A stretch of 64,000 bases of DNA from Sandarakinorhabdus limnophila DSM 17366 (GCF_000420765.1 NZ_ATVO01000003.1:434001-498000), one strand, 5' to 3'; numbered from the stretch's first letter, positions 8,471 through 17,584 are shown. A program made the numbers and translations. Notes: a model not told the origin generated them from the letters alone.

Positions 8471-9441
8471 AGCGCGCCGGCCTCCTGAAGGCACGAAACC
8501 AGCACCTCCGCATCGATATTGCCGCCCGAAAGCGTTGCAATCACCGTCGTGCCCTGCACGTCCACCTTTCCCGCCAGCAGCGCGGCCAGCGTCACGCAGC
8601 CCCCCGGCTCCACCACCAGTTTCAGTTCGCGGAAGGCAAAGGCCACCGCACGCGCCACCTCGGCCTCGCTCACCGATACGCCGGTAGCACCATGGTGGCG
8701 CAGGGTTTCAAAGGTGATCTCCGCCATCACAAGTGTCTGCAGCGCGTCGCAGCGGGTGGGGCCGGGGTTTTCCACCGGCAGGATGCGCCCGGCCGCCAGG
8801 CTGCGGCACACGTCATCATAGCCTTCCGGTTCCACCACAACGATCGGCAACTGGCTGCCGGCCGCAAACCCGCCCGAAAGCCCGCCACCGCCGCAGCAGG
8901 TCAGCACCAGATCGGCCGTCTCGCCCTTGGCCGCCAGATCCTGCACCGCTTCCAGCCCGGCTGTGCCTTGGCCGGCGATGATCAGCGGATCGGCAAAGGG
9001 CGGCACAATGATGGCCCCGCGCGCTTCGGCCAGTTTTGCCGCAATCGTCTCGCGGCTTTCGGTCAGCCGGTCATAGAACACCACGTCTGCGCCATCAGCC
9101 CGCGTGCGCTCCACCTTCAGCTTCGGCGCGTCCGATGGCATCACGATCACCGCCGGCATGCCCAGCAGCTTTGCCGCCCGCGCGACGCCCTGCGCATGGT
9201 TGCCCGAGGAATAGGCCACCACGCCGCCGCGCCGGCCTTCGGGCGGGATCGCCAGCAGGCGATTCATCGCGCCGCGGAACTTGAAGCTGCCGGTGTGCTG
9301 CAGATTCTCAGGCTTGAACCACACGCGGCCACCGCAGAGCGCATCCAGCGTCGGATTGTTCAAAAGCGGGGTGCGCACCGGCCAGGTGCCAAGGCGTTTT
9401 GCCGCAGCCAGGACATCTGCATGGACAACCGGGGAAGTCAT
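8467..9441 (-). CDS. PLP-dependent threonine/serine dehydratase
   Basis: A 324-residue fold-type II PLP enzyme. The Schiff-base lysine is K54 in GSFKFRGA, the phosphate-binding Gly loop is [10 protein letters not shown] (about 182-190), and SSGNHAQG binds the substrate carboxylate. It ends without an ACT-type regulatory domain, so it resembles the catabolic threonine/serine dehydratases or serine racemases rather than feedback-inhibited IlvA. The reaction would be deamination of L-Thr or L-Ser to 2-oxo acids. The exact substrate cannot be fixed by eye. It is divergent from the polyamine block. Confidence 0.85.
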   Translation of the reverse strand: MTSPVVHADVLAAAKRLGTWPVRTPLLNNPTLDALCGGRVWFKPENLQHTGSFKFRGAMNRLLAIPPEGRRGGVVAYSSGNHAQGVARAAKLLGMPAVIVMPSDAPKLKVERTRADGADVVFYDRLTESRETIAAKLAEARGAIIVPPFADPLIIAGQGTAGLEAVQDLAAKGETADLVLTCCGGGGLSGGFAAGSQLPIVVVEPEGYDDVCRSLAAGRILPVENPGPTRCDALQTLVMAEITFETLRHHGATGVSVSEAEVARAVAFAFRELKLVVEPGGCVTLAALLAGKVDVQGTTVIATLSGGNIDAEVLVSCLQEAGAL

Positions 9442-9589
9442 TGAAAAAACGCCCTTTCACAAAAATGTCACAAGGCTGGGAAGCCCCAAGGCAACCTATT
9501 GAAAGCCAAAGCAAAAACCCGCTTTTTCTTCAGCGGCGCATTGTAACAAAAATCTTCTTTACACGGGGGGGGTTAAACCATAGGTAGCG

Positions 9590-9725
9590 CGCCGCTGCCC
9601 CATGGGACTTCCACCGCAAGGCAGCTTTGGTGTCAATGCCGGCGATCGCCCGGGCGGCCCTTTCGGGGGCCAACCGGTCAAGCGCGCAGCAGCGACATAC
9701 TTTGCCCACCCGGAGGTCCCTTGAG
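9590..9725 (+). promoter_or_regulatory. speF-type structured leader of ornithine decarboxylase
   Basis: The stretch upstream of the decarboxylase contains a GGCGATCGCC palindrome (9641-9650), a GGCCC/GGGCC hairpin (9656-9671) and a 3' part ending in the Shine-Dalgarno GGAGG at 9712-9716. Alphaproteobacterial speF genes are known to carry a conserved leader called the speF motif (Rfam family). Position and gene fit, and the 3' part looks like it from memory, but I cannot run the covariance model. The region also holds an upstream ORF. An eight-G tract lies at 9565-9572. Confidence 0.5.
9602..9724 (+). CDS. 40-residue leader ORF overlapping the decarboxylase ribosome site
   Basis: ATG at 9602 opens a 40-codon frame that ends TGA at 9722-9724, one base before the TTG start of the ornithine decarboxylase at 9726. 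The last codons (Pro-Glu-Val-Pro) lie over the GGAGG that serves the decarboxylase. The peptide ends KRAAATYFAHPEVP; its middle is Gly/Pro-rich. No strong ribosome site precedes the ATG, an in-frame TAG lies 21 bases upstream, and third-base GC is lower than in the neighbouring genes. It could be an arrest or coupling peptide, as SpeFL is for gammaproteobacterial speF, or it could be chance. Confidence 0.4.
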   Translation: MGLPPQGSFGVNAGDRPGGPFGGQPVKRAAATYFAHPEVP

Positions 9726-10928
9726 TTGCTCAAGCAAAACGAAGCGCTGTCGGTAGCGCGGCTCCTGCGTCCAACGCAGCCCGTTACCCTTGTCCGCCCT
9801 CATGCCGCTCGCCGCGCGGCCCGGTTCTTCTTGTCGATGTTTCCGGGCACGTCGATGTATGCGGTCAAGGCCAACCCTTCCGCTGATCTGATCCGCACCC
9901 TGTGGGATGCGGGGCTGACGCATTATGATGTCGCCTCCATCGCCGAAGTGCGCCTGGTGCGCGAAGTGGCGCCCAATGCGGTCCTGTGCTTCATGCACCC
10001 GATCAAGCCGCCGGAGGCCATTGCCGAAGCCTATCACAGCCATGGCGTGCGGGTATTCAGCCTTGACAGCATCGACGAGCTGGACAAGATCGTGGCCGCC
10101 ACGTCGAAGGACGGCGTAGCCGCGACCGACCTCACGCTGTGCGTGCGGCTGCGCGTCTCCTCCTCGCACTCCAAACTCAGCCTGGCGTCGAAATTCGGCG
10201 TGCATGCCGATGAAGCCGCCCCCGTGCTGATGGCCGCCCGCCAGGTGGCCGATGCGCTGGGCATCTGCTTCCACGTCGGCAGCCAGGCGATGAGCCCGCA
10301 GGCCTATGGCGATGCCATGGCGCAGGTGCGTGCCGCCATCGTTGGCGCCGGCGTCACCGTCGATATCGTCGATGTTGGCGGCGGTTTCCCGTCCATCTAT
10401 CCGGGCATGGAGCCGGGCCGGCTTGAAGCCTATTTCGAAGTGATCCACCGCGCCTTCGAAGCCCTGCCGATTTCCTATTCGGCCGAACTATGGTGCGAGC
10501 CGGGCCGCGCGCTGTGCGCCGAGTACAGCTCGGTGCTGGTCCGCGTCGAAGCCCGCAAGGGCGATGTGCTGTACATCAACGATGGTGCCTATGGTGCCCT
10601 GTTCGATGCCGCGCATATCGATTGGCGTTTCCCGGTCGAACTGGTGCGCGACACCGTCAGCCGGGCGCGCGACATGGAGTTCAGCTTCTGGGGCCCGACC
10701 TGCGACGACATGGATTACATGCGCGGGCCGTTCGCCCTGCCCGCCGATATCGCGGCCGGTGACTATATCGAGATCGGCATGCTCGGCGCCTATGGTTCCG
10801 CCATGCGCACCGGCTTCAACGGCTTCACTGCCGGCGAAACGGTGATCGTGTCGGACGAACCGATGGACACGCTCTATGCTGTCACGGAAGAGTCGCCGGA
10901 CAAGATTATCCAGCTGCGCTCGAAGTAA
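9726..10928 (+). CDS. speF: Ornithine (or ornithine/lysine) decarboxylase, PLP fold type III
   Basis: With the TTG start, nine bases after GGAGG, the protein has 400 residues and begins at LKQNEALS, a natural family N-terminus. The PLP lysine is K48 in YAVKANPS. Further motifs are the HVGSQ strand, the glycine-rich GGGFP phosphate loop, CEPGRAL and the catalytic cysteine motif GPTCDDMDYM. The reaction is ornithine to putrescine plus CO2 in the cytosol; lysine to cadaverine cannot be excluded. The gene directly downstream encodes a deoxyhypusine-synthase-like protein that could use the putrescine. The open frame continues upstream of TTG, but without a ribosome site and within the leader. Confidence 0.9.
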   Translation: MLKQNEALSVARLLRPTQPVTLVRPHAARRAARFFLSMFPGTSMYAVKANPSADLIRTLWDAGLTHYDVASIAEVRLVREVAPNAVLCFMHPIKPPEAIAEAYHSHGVRVFSLDSIDELDKIVAATSKDGVAATDLTLCVRLRVSSSHSKLSLASKFGVHADEAAPVLMAARQVADALGICFHVGSQAMSPQAYGDAMAQVRAAIVGAGVTVDIVDVGGGFPSIYPGMEPGRLEAYFEVIHRAFEALPISYSAELWCEPGRALCAEYSSVLVRVEARKGDVLYINDGAYGALFDAAHIDWRFPVELVRDTVSRARDMEFSFWGPTCDDMDYMRGPFALPADIAAGDYIEIGMLGAYGSAMRTGFNGFTAGETVIVSDEPMDTLYAVTEESPDKIIQLRSK

Positions 10929-10935
10929 GTCTTCA

Positions 10936-10961
10936 GGCCCCCGCTTTTGCCGGCGGGGGCC
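10936..10961 (+). terminator. GC-rich hairpin between decarboxylase and DHS-like gene
   Basis: A perfect 9-bp stem, GGCCCCCGC with GCGGGGGCC around an 8-base loop, begins 7 bases after the decarboxylase stop and is followed by GCTTT. With so short a T tract it may only attenuate, leaving some readthrough into the gene at 11044. Confidence 0.45.
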
Positions 10962-11043
10962 GCTTTCCCCGCTCGGCGCCGGACTCCCCCGGCCGCGGGC
11001 GGCGCTCACGCGCCGGGCCATCGTCTGAACACGGGAGCAATCC

Positions 11044-12138
11044 ATGACCGATACATTGAACCCCAACCCTCTAAACGCCGTCGTTACCGAGCTCACCCCC
11101 GCCGAGCGCCAGCGCAAGGCCGAGCTGCTGTCGACGCTCGTCGAACATATCGACATCAAGAGCTTTGACGCCCGCCCGATCATCGACGGCATGGCCAAGA
11201 TGAGCTTCACCAGCCGCGATCTGGCCCGCGCCACCGCCATCTACAACCAGATGCTGGCCGATCCCGATTGCACCATCTTCCTAGTGATCGCCGGTTCGAC
11301 CAGCGCCGGCGGCTGCATGGATCTCTATGCCGATCTGCTGCGCAACAACATGATCGATGGCATCGTCGCCACCGGCGCCTCCATCGTTGACATGGATTTC
11401 TTCGAAGGCCTTGGCCACAAGCATTATCAGGCCCTGGAAGTGCCGGATGACGACACGCTGCGCTCGCTGCTGATCGATCGCATCTACGATACCTATATCG
11501 ATGAAGAAGCCCTGCAGGATTGCGATCACACCATCTACGAGATCGCCAACACGCTGGAACCGCGCGGTTATTCCAGCCGCGCCTTCATTCGGGAGATGGG
11601 CAAGTATCTGTCCGAGCATGGCAAGAAGGAGAACAGCCTCGTCAAGCTCGCCTATGAGCATGACGTGCCGATCTTCTGCCCGGCCTTCGTCGACAGCAGC
11701 GCCGGTTTCGGCCTGGTGAAGCACCAGGTTGATCGCGCCAAGGCCGGCCAGCCCTATATGATGCTGGATGCCATCGCCGATTTCCGCGAACTGACCGACA
11801 TCAAGATCAAGGCCGGCACCACCGGCCTGTTAATGATCGGCGGCGGCGTGCCGAAGAACTTCATTCAGGACACCGTGGTCTGCGCCGAGATCCTCGGCCA
11901 CCACGATGTGGAAGTGCACAAATATGCCGTGCAGATCACCGTGGCCGACGTGCGCGATGGCGCCTGCTCGTCCTCGACGCTGCAGGAAGCGGCCTCGTGG
12001 GGCAAGGTCAACACCGGCATCGAACAGATGGTGTTCGCCGAAGCCGGCAGCGTGATGCCGCTGCTCGCCAGCGACGCCTATCACCGCGGCCATTGGAAGG
12101 TCCGCGCCAAGCGCGCGTGGGGCAAGCTGTTCGCCTGA
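11044..12138 (+). CDS. Deoxyhypusine-synthase-like polyamine enzyme (homospermidine synthase-like)
   Basis: A 364-residue member of the deoxyhypusine synthase family. Bacteria lack eIF5A, and bacterial members use free amines, for example to make homospermidine or guanidino-polyamines. By eye, the NAD-fold strand and STSAGG loop, the SPA(L)TD-like PAFVDSS motif, GGGVPKNF and EAASWGK line up with the human enzyme. The catalytic lysine (human K329) is present as K321, while the neighbouring His of the human KHH motif (H288) is Asn. The context after ornithine decarboxylase favours putrescine as substrate; homospermidine is a typical sphingomonad polyamine. GGGAG precedes the ATG. Confidence 0.85.
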   Translation: MTDTLNPNPLNAVVTELTPAERQRKAELLSTLVEHIDIKSFDARPIIDGMAKMSFTSRDLARATAIYNQMLADPDCTIFLVIAGSTSAGGCMDLYADLLRNNMIDGIVATGASIVDMDFFEGLGHKHYQALEVPDDDTLRSLLIDRIYDTYIDEEALQDCDHTIYEIANTLEPRGYSSRAFIREMGKYLSEHGKKENSLVKLAYEHDVPIFCPAFVDSSAGFGLVKHQVDRAKAGQPYMMLDAIADFRELTDIKIKAGTTGLLMIGGGVPKNFIQDTVVCAEILGHHDVEVHKYAVQITVADVRDGACSSSTLQEAASWGKVNTGIEQMVFAEAGSVMPLLASDAYHRGHWKVRAKRAWGKLFA

Positions 12139-12193
12139 CGGCGAAGTGCTGAGGGGTAACCCTCTCCGTTTGACATCGGCTTGAAAACCTAAG

Positions 12194-12225
12194 AACCCTC
12201 CCCGCCACAAACGGGGAGGGTTTTT
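12194..12225 (+). terminator. Strong rho-independent terminator touching the MAPEG start
   Basis: A perfect 11-bp stem (12194-12204 with 12212-12222, loop CCACAAA) runs into TTTTT. It ends the polyamine transcript. Its 3' arm, CGGGGAGGG, is also the only Shine-Dalgarno-like sequence before the next gene, whose ATG is at 12229. A smaller hairpin, GAGGG-GTAA-CCCTC, lies upstream near 12152. Confidence 0.8.
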
Positions 12226-12228
12226 CAT

Positions 12229-12675
12229 ATGAACAAGGCAATCTTGCTGCCGATGCTGGTGCTGGCCGGCTGGACGATGATCGTGTGGATCTGGATGTAC
12301 GCCACGCGCATCCCGGCCATGGGCCGCGCGGGCATCGATGGTACCAAGATGGTGGGCGCCACCGGCAAGAGTCTGCGAGATGATCTGGTCGCTGCCGGCG
12401 AGCACCGCGCCAGCTGGGTGGCCGACAATTACAATCATCTGATGGAACAGCCGACGATCTTCTACGCAACCGCGCTGGCGCTGGCGGTGATGGGTGAAGG
12501 CGGCAGCCTGGCCGTGAACCTGGCCTGGGGTTATGCCGGCCTGCGGATCGTTCACAGCCTCGTGCAGATCCTGTCGAACCGGGTCGTCGTGCGCTTCCTG
12601 GTGTTCGCGCTGGCGTCGCTCTGCCTGCTTGGCCTGGTCCTGCTGGCCCTCAGCATCGCCAGCGCTCAGGCCTGA
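12229..12675 (+). CDS. MAPEG-family membrane protein
   Basis: A 148-residue protein with four hydrophobic helices (about 5-27, 78-95, 98-116, 121-145). The loop with NHLMEQPTIFYATALAL is the diagnostic MAPEG motif that contributes to the glutathione-binding face in this family of eicosanoid and glutathione enzymes. The function of bacterial members is mostly unknown. The ATG is only four bases after the T tract of a terminator hairpin, whose 3' arm contains the likely ribosome site. The last 10 bases overlap the convergent RNA methyltransferase gene. Confidence 0.85.
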   Translation: MNKAILLPMLVLAGWTMIVWIWMYATRIPAMGRAGIDGTKMVGATGKSLRDDLVAAGEHRASWVADNYNHLMEQPTIFYATALALAVMGEGGSLAVNLAWGYAGLRIVHSLVQILSNRVVVRFLVFALASLCLLGLVLLALSIASAQA

Positions 12676-13880
12676 CGTTCGAAGCGCGCCACCAGTTCGA
12701 CATGCGATGACCAGCGGAACTGCGCCACTGGCCACAGCGTGGTGAGGCGATAGCCGCTTTCCACCAAAATCTTCGCATCGCGGCCGAAGCTGTTGGGATT
12801 GCAGGATACCGCGACGATCACCGGCACCGGTGATGCGGCCAGCGCCTTGGCCTGCGCTTCGGCCCCGGCGCGTGGCGGATCGAACACGACCGCATTCAGC
12901 CCGGCCAGTTCCTTGTCCACCAGCGGCCGGCGGAACAGGTCACGGTGCTGCACCTCCACCCGGCGGCCAGCACTGCGGGCGGTCGCGCCCAGCGCCATCA
13001 CGGCCGGCCCGGCCGCATCGACGGCCAGCACAGCCGCCTTTTGCGAAAGCGGCAGGGCGAATGTGCCGAGCCCGCAGAACAGATCGGCCACCCGTGCTGC
13101 CCCGCCGACGGACTCCAGCACTGCCGCCACCAGCGCCGCCTCGCCCTCGCGCGTTGCCTGCAGGAACGGTGCCACCGGCAATGGCACAGCGACGCCGCCC
13201 ATGTTGAGCACCGGTTGCCGCCGCTCCACCAGTGTGTCGATGCCGCCGGGCCCTTCCACGCTCAACCGCGCCAGATCATGTTTGTCGGCAAAATTTGTCA
13301 GCGCCTCGATCGCCGCCAGCCCTTCGGCCGACACATTGGCGAGCAGCACATCCACCCCGGCATCCGACAGCGTGAGCGCGATTCCCGCCCCCTGCCCGTC
13401 CCTCAACCGCGCCCGCAGCAGAACCCTGAGCGGGCCCAGCAGCGCCATCAATTCCGGCGCCAGCACCGGGCAATCGGCGATATCAACCAGCGCGTGTGTG
13501 CCTTCGCTGTGAAAGCCCAGCACCAGCTTCCCGCTGCGCTTCAGCGCCTTCAGGCTCGCGCGGCGCCGGCTGCGCGGTGGGGACAGCGCAATGGGCCGCA
13601 CATCGGCCGGCAGCGCCAACACCCGGCTCAACCGGTCGATCACGAAATCCCGATAAGCCGCTTCATCCATGTGCTGCATCTGGCAGCCGCCACAATCCGG
13701 ATAATGGGCGCAAGCCGGGGCCGCGTGGTGCGGGCCGGCAATGATGCGCGGCGGATTGCTGCTGAAATCCACGCTGTCGCCTACTGCCGCCAGCGGCACG
13801 AAGCGGCCATCATCGCTGACGCCATCCCCCCGCGCCGCCAGCCGCACGATGGGGCGCCAAGAACTGGCAACGCCGCTCAT
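12666..13880 (-). CDS. RlmD/RumA-like 23S rRNA m5U methyltransferase
   Basis: A 404-residue class I SAM enzyme of the TrmA/RumA group. Cysteines C57, C63, C66 and C137 match the 4Fe-4S cluster ligands. The SAM motif DLFCGLGTFALPL is followed by FDPPRAG, and the catalytic nucleophile is C360 in SCNP. The N-terminal TRAM domain is shorter than in E. coli RlmD. The expected reaction is C5-methylation of a uridine in 23S rRNA; a related target is possible. Its ATG overlaps the stop of the upstream nnrD-type gene (ATGA), so the two are translated together. Confidence 0.85.
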   Translation of the reverse strand: MSGVASSWRPIVRLAARGDGVSDDGRFVPLAAVGDSVDFSSNPPRIIAGPHHAAPACAHYPDCGGCQMQHMDEAAYRDFVIDRLSRVLALPADVRPIALSPPRSRRRASLKALKRSGKLVLGFHSEGTHALVDIADCPVLAPELMALLGPLRVLLRARLRDGQGAGIALTLSDAGVDVLLANVSAEGLAAIEALTNFADKHDLARLSVEGPGGIDTLVERRQPVLNMGGVAVPLPVAPFLQATREGEAALVAAVLESVGGAARVADLFCGLGTFALPLSQKAAVLAVDAAGPAVMALGATARSAGRRVEVQHRDLFRRPLVDKELAGLNAVVFDPPRAGAEAQAKALAASPVPVIVAVSCNPNSFGRDAKILVESGYRLTTLWPVAQFRWSSHVELVARFERQA

Positions 13881-15259
13881 AACGCGGCCAGCACGGCCGG
13901 CAGGCTGGCCACAAGATCATCGGATATGCCGCCTGGCCCCAGCCGCAAACCGGCCTCGCCATGCAACCAGGCCGCCGCCTGCGCTGCTTCGAACAGCGGC
14001 AGCCCCTGCGCGATCAGTGCAGCGATCATCCCGGCCAGCACATCGCCCGAACCGGCCGTGGCCAGAAACGGGCTGGCATGGGCGTTGATCGCCGTGCGGC
14101 CATCCGGTGCCGCGATGATGGTGGCGGCGCCCTTCAATAGCACCACCGCATCACTGGTGCGCGCCGCCGCCTGCACTGCACCCAACCGGTCTTCCCCCAC
14201 CGGGCCAAACAGCTGCGTGAACTCGCCTTCGTGCGGGGTAAGCACGGCGGGCGCGCCAATCGGCCCGCGCGGCAGCAGGCGCAGGGCGCCCGCATCGATC
14301 ACAAGTGACTTGCCGGCCCAGCTCAGCCGCTTCAGCCAGCCACGCGCCCGTGCATCCGCCTCCATGCCCGGGCCGATCACCACCGCGCCCAGCCGCTTGT
14401 CGGTCAGCAGCGCAGCGGCCTCGTCATCATTGCGCCGCATCAGCGCCAGCGCCGGCATTGGGCCGCCCTCTCCGGCCAGCGTCACCAGCCCCGCGCCCGT
14501 GCGCAGCGCCGCCAAGCCGGCCAGACCCGACGCGCCACCATGGCCGGGCGTGCCTTCCACCACCATCACCCAGCCGCGCGCATATTTGTGTGCCTCGCGC
14601 CCCGGCCCCAGCAACTGCGGCCGCGCCGTGAAAGCCAGCGGGCTTTCGATGGCAATGCCGATATCCACCACCGCCAGCCGGCCGGTGACGAAGGCGCCTT
14701 CGCCCAACACGTGCCCGGGCTTGGCGGCTCCAAAACTCAGCGTCAGCTCCGCCGGCAGCACCCGGCCCAGCGCCTTGCCGGTATCCGCGTCCAACCCCGA
14801 GACGATGTCGATGGCCACCACGCGCCCGACACCCTGCAAACGATCCAGCGCCGCCTGGGCGCTTTCCGGCAGCGGTCGGGTAAGGCCAGTGCCGAGCAGT
14901 GCATCCACGATCAACGGCGCGGCCGGCGCCTCGCTCAGCGGCACCACGGGGCCTGTCCAGCGCCGCGCCATGGTCGCTGCTGGCTCGGACGTGGGCGGCG
15001 CATCGGCGGCCACCGTGACCGCCACGCCGGCTTCGTCCAGCCGGCAGGCAATGCCATAGCCATCGCCGCCATTATTGCCCGGCCCGCACAGCACGGTGGC
15101 GTGCCGAGCCGGCGCGAACGCCATGATCGCCCGCGCCGCGCCTGCCGCCGCCCGTTCCATCAGGGTAAGCGCGGAGGTGCCGGCCGCGATGGCAGCAGCT
15201 TCAGCGGCCCGCATGGCAGCGGCAGAAACGATGGTGGGGCCAGAATCGGGTTTCAACAT
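13877..15259 (-). CDS. nnr: Bifunctional NAD(P)HX epimerase / ADP-dependent dehydratase
   Basis: A 460-residue fusion of the two NAD(P)H-repair activities. Residues ~1-205 are the NnrE (YjeF-N) epimerase, with CGPGNNGGDGYG and VDALLGTGL; residues ~210-460 are the NnrD ribokinase-like dehydratase, with the PGHGGASG, LTPHEGEF and TAGSGDVLAGM motifs. It restores hydrated NADH or NADPH in the cytosol. I start at the ATG before LKPDSG, since the longer open frame runs into the divergent acetyltransferase. Only 43 bases separate the two starts. It is coupled to the RNA methyltransferase downstream. Confidence 0.92.
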   Translation of the reverse strand: MLKPDSGPTIVSAAAMRAAEAAAIAAGTSALTLMERAAAGAARAIMAFAPARHATVLCGPGNNGGDGYGIACRLDEAGVAVTVAADAPPTSEPAATMARRWTGPVVPLSEAPAAPLIVDALLGTGLTRPLPESAQAALDRLQGVGRVVAIDIVSGLDADTGKALGRVLPAELTLSFGAAKPGHVLGEGAFVTGRLAVVDIGIAIESPLAFTARPQLLGPGREAHKYARGWVMVVEGTPGHGGASGLAGLAALRTGAGLVTLAGEGGPMPALALMRRNDDEAAALLTDKRLGAVVIGPGMEADARARGWLKRLSWAGKSLVIDAGALRLLPRGPIGAPAVLTPHEGEFTQLFGPVGEDRLGAVQAAARTSDAVVLLKGAATIIAAPDGRTAINAHASPFLATAGSGDVLAGMIAALIAQGLPLFEAAQAAAWLHGEAGLRLGPGGISDDLVASLPAVLAAL

Positions 15260-15302
15260 GCGCGCCTTGTCACAAAGCACGCGCGTCGGCACAAGGCCGG
15301 TG

Positions 15303-15794
15303 ATGACCGTACCTCTCCACATCCGCGCCGTCCGCGCCGAAGATGCCGCCGAACTGGCCGAACTGCTGAACGCCATCATCGCGCGCGGCGGCACCACTGC
15401 GTTCGAAACGCCGTTCACGCCCGAGAGGTTGCGGGAGGCTTATCTGATCGGCCCCACGGTGCATTGCTGCTTCGTGGCAGAGGCCGATGGCTGCCTGCTC
15501 GGCTTTCAGACGCTGGGCACGCAACCCTTCCTGCCAGCGCACATTGGGGACATCGCCACCTTCACCCGTGTCGGCGGCACGCAATCGGGCGTCGGCTCCG
15601 CGCTGCTCGATGCCACCACGGCACGCGCCCGCGAAATCGGCCTCACCGCCATCAACGCCACCATCCGCGGCGACAACACCGGCGGCCTCACCTTCTACAG
15701 CCGCATGGGTTTCATTGATCACGAAATCGTGCCGGCCGTGCCGCTGAAAGACGGCACGCCGGTGGACCGCATCCGCAAACGCTTCGCGCTTTAG
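15303..15794 (+). CDS. GNAT N-acetyltransferase, phosphinothricin-acetyltransferase-like
   Basis: A 163-residue GNAT protein. It has the N-terminal helix pair with [17 protein letters not shown], a mid-domain [18 protein letters not shown] that forms the acetyl-CoA pyrophosphate loop, and the [10 protein letters not shown] signature near the C-terminus. The arrangement is closest to small-molecule acetylases of the Pat/MnaT type, but the substrate is unknown. The start is the ATG at [10 protein letters not shown]; the longer open frame upstream is antisense to the NAD(P)HX gene. Its stop overlaps the ilvD stop. Confidence 0.82.
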   Translation: MTVPLHIRAVRAEDAAELAELLNAIIARGGTTAFETPFTPERLREAYLIGPTVHCCFVAEADGCLLGFQTLGTQPFLPAHIGDIATFTRVGGTQSGVGSALLDATTARAREIGLTAINATIRGDNTGGLTFYSRMGFIDHEIVPAVPLKDGTPVDRIRKRFAL

Positions 15795-17509
15795 ATATCC
15801 GCAAACACGTGGGTTTCCCCATGCGCGCCAGGATGCGTCACCGCCCCCAGCCGCGCCGGGCCCACCGTCTGCGCGAATTTCCAGATCGCGCCTGATTGGT
15901 AATCGGTGGCGCGTGGAACCCAGTTGGCCCGCCGCGCGTCCAGCACAGCAGCGTCCACCTCCAGCTCGATGGTGCCGGCCTCCGCATCGATGCTGATCAT
16001 GTCACCATCCTCGATCAGCGCGATCGGCCCGCCTTCGGCCGCTTCCGGCCCCACATGCCCGATGCAGAACCCGCGCGTCGCGCCCGAGAACCGGCCATCG
16101 GTGATCAACGCCACCTGCTCGCCCATGCCCTGGCCATAGAGCGCCGCCGTCGTGGACAGCATCTCGCGCATGCCCGGCCCACCCTTGGGGCCTTCATAGC
16201 GGATCACGATCACGCAGCCGGGCACGATCCCGCGCTGCTCGACGACGGCAAAGCAGGCCTCCTCGCTGTCAAACACGCGGGCCGGGCCACGGAACTGCAG
16301 CGTCTTCATCCCCGCCACCTTCACGATGGCACCATCAGGGGCCAGGCTGCCCTTCAGGCCCACAACACCGCCGGTGGGCGTGATCGGGTTCGAAACCTCG
16401 TAAATCACCTTCTGGTTCGGGTTCCAGCTGATCTCGTCAATATTCTCGGCCAGCGTCTTGCCGCTCACCGTCATGCAGTCGCCATGGATGAAGCCGGCAT
16501 CGAACAGCGTTTTCAACACCATGTACACGCCGCCCGCGTCATACATGTCCTTCGCCACATATTTGCCGCCGGGCTTCAGATCGGCAATGTACGGCGTCGT
16601 CTTGAAAATCTCGGCCATGTCGAACAGATCAAACTTCACGCCACACTCGTTGGCCATGGCCGGCAAGTGCAGCGCGCCGTTGGTGGAACCGCCTGTGGCG
16701 GCCACGATCCGCGCCGCATTCTCGAACGCTTCGCGCGTGCAGATATCGCGCGGGCGGATGTTGCGCTCCAGCAGAGTCATGATCTGCTTGCCCGCCGCAA
16801 TCGCGATGTCGGCGCGGCTGCCATAGGGCGCCGGCGCCATGTTGCTGTTGGGCAGCGAAAGCCCAATGGCTTCGCCCACACAGGCCATGGTGTTGGCGGT
16901 ATATTGCCCGCCGCACGCACCATGGCCGGGGCACGCCACCTTCTCCAGCGCCGTCAGCCGGGCAATCGGGCAGTTGCCGGCCGCAAAGCCGCCCACCGCC
17001 TCGAACACGTCCACCACGGTCACGTCCTTGTCTTCAAAACGGCCGGGCAGGATCGACCCACCATAAACAAAGATGCTCGGCACATTCAGCCGCAGCATCG
17101 CCATCATCATGCCCGGCAGGCTCTTGTCGCACCCGGCAAAGCCGATCAGCGCATCATAACAATGGCCGCGCATCGAAAGCTCGACACTGTCGGCAATGCA
17201 ATCGCGGGAAACCAGCGACGCCTTCATGCCCTGGTGCCCCATGGCGATCCCGTCCGTGACGGTGATGGTGTTGAACCGCCGCGGCATCCCGCCCGCCTCG
17301 TTCACCCCAATCCGCGCCGCATCCGCCTGCGCATCCAGTGTGGTGTTGCACGGTGCCGAGTCATTCCCCGCAGAGGCAATCCCCACGAACGGCCGCCCGA
17401 TTTCCTCCTCGGTCAGCCCCATGGCGTAATAATAACTGCGATGCGGCGCCCGCTCCGGCCCCACCGAAACATGACGGCTGGGCAGCTTGGACTTGTCGAA
17501 TCTTGTCAT
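15791..17509 (-). CDS. ilvD: Dihydroxy-acid dehydratase
   Basis: A 572-residue IlvD of usual length. It removes water from 2,3-dihydroxy-isovalerate and -methylvalerate in valine and isoleucine synthesis. The Fe-S cluster cysteines C54 (SAPCNTT), C127 (GCDKS) and C199 ([11 protein letters not shown]) are all present, as is the GRFSGATRG motif near the C-terminus. It stands apart from other ilv genes. Its stop shares four bases with the convergent acetyltransferase. Confidence 0.95.
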   Translation of the reverse strand: MTRFDKSKLPSRHVSVGPERAPHRSYYYAMGLTEEEIGRPFVGIASAGNDSAPCNTTLDAQADAARIGVNEAGGMPRRFNTITVTDGIAMGHQGMKASLVSRDCIADSVELSMRGHCYDALIGFAGCDKSLPGMMMAMLRLNVPSIFVYGGSILPGRFEDKDVTVVDVFEAVGGFAAGNCPIARLTALEKVACPGHGACGGQYTANTMACVGEAIGLSLPNSNMAPAPYGSRADIAIAAGKQIMTLLERNIRPRDICTREAFENAARIVAATGGSTNGALHLPAMANECGVKFDLFDMAEIFKTTPYIADLKPGGKYVAKDMYDAGGVYMVLKTLFDAGFIHGDCMTVSGKTLAENIDEISWNPNQKVIYEVSNPITPTGGVVGLKGSLAPDGAIVKVAGMKTLQFRGPARVFDSEEACFAVVEQRGIVPGCVIVIRYEGPKGGPGMREMLSTTAALYGQGMGEQVALITDGRFSGATRGFCIGHVGPEAAEGGPIALIEDGDMISIDAEAGTIELEVDAAVLDARRANWVPRATDYQSGAIWKFAQTVGPARLGAVTHPGAHGETHVFADI

Positions 17510-17584
17510 TTTAGGGCCTCTTTGGCTAACAATCTTGCCTTGGCGCAGAGGGGCGATGGGGTCAAGGGTGGAGTATCAAAGCGT

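Noticed and set aside
9565-9572. Eight-G tract as a phase-variation repeat
   Set aside because: It lies upstream of the leader ORF and the decarboxylase start, outside coding sequence, with no second tract to suggest slippage control.
9627-9725. Upstream in-frame extension of the ornithine decarboxylase
   Set aside because: The extension has no ribosome site and lies in the leader. GGAGG is correctly placed for the TTG at 9726, and the family N-terminus begins there.
11980-12040. Apparent loss of the catalytic lysine in the DHS-like protein
   Set aside because: A first alignment on the following strand put Met at that place. Aligning on SWGK shows that the human K329 equivalent is present as K321.
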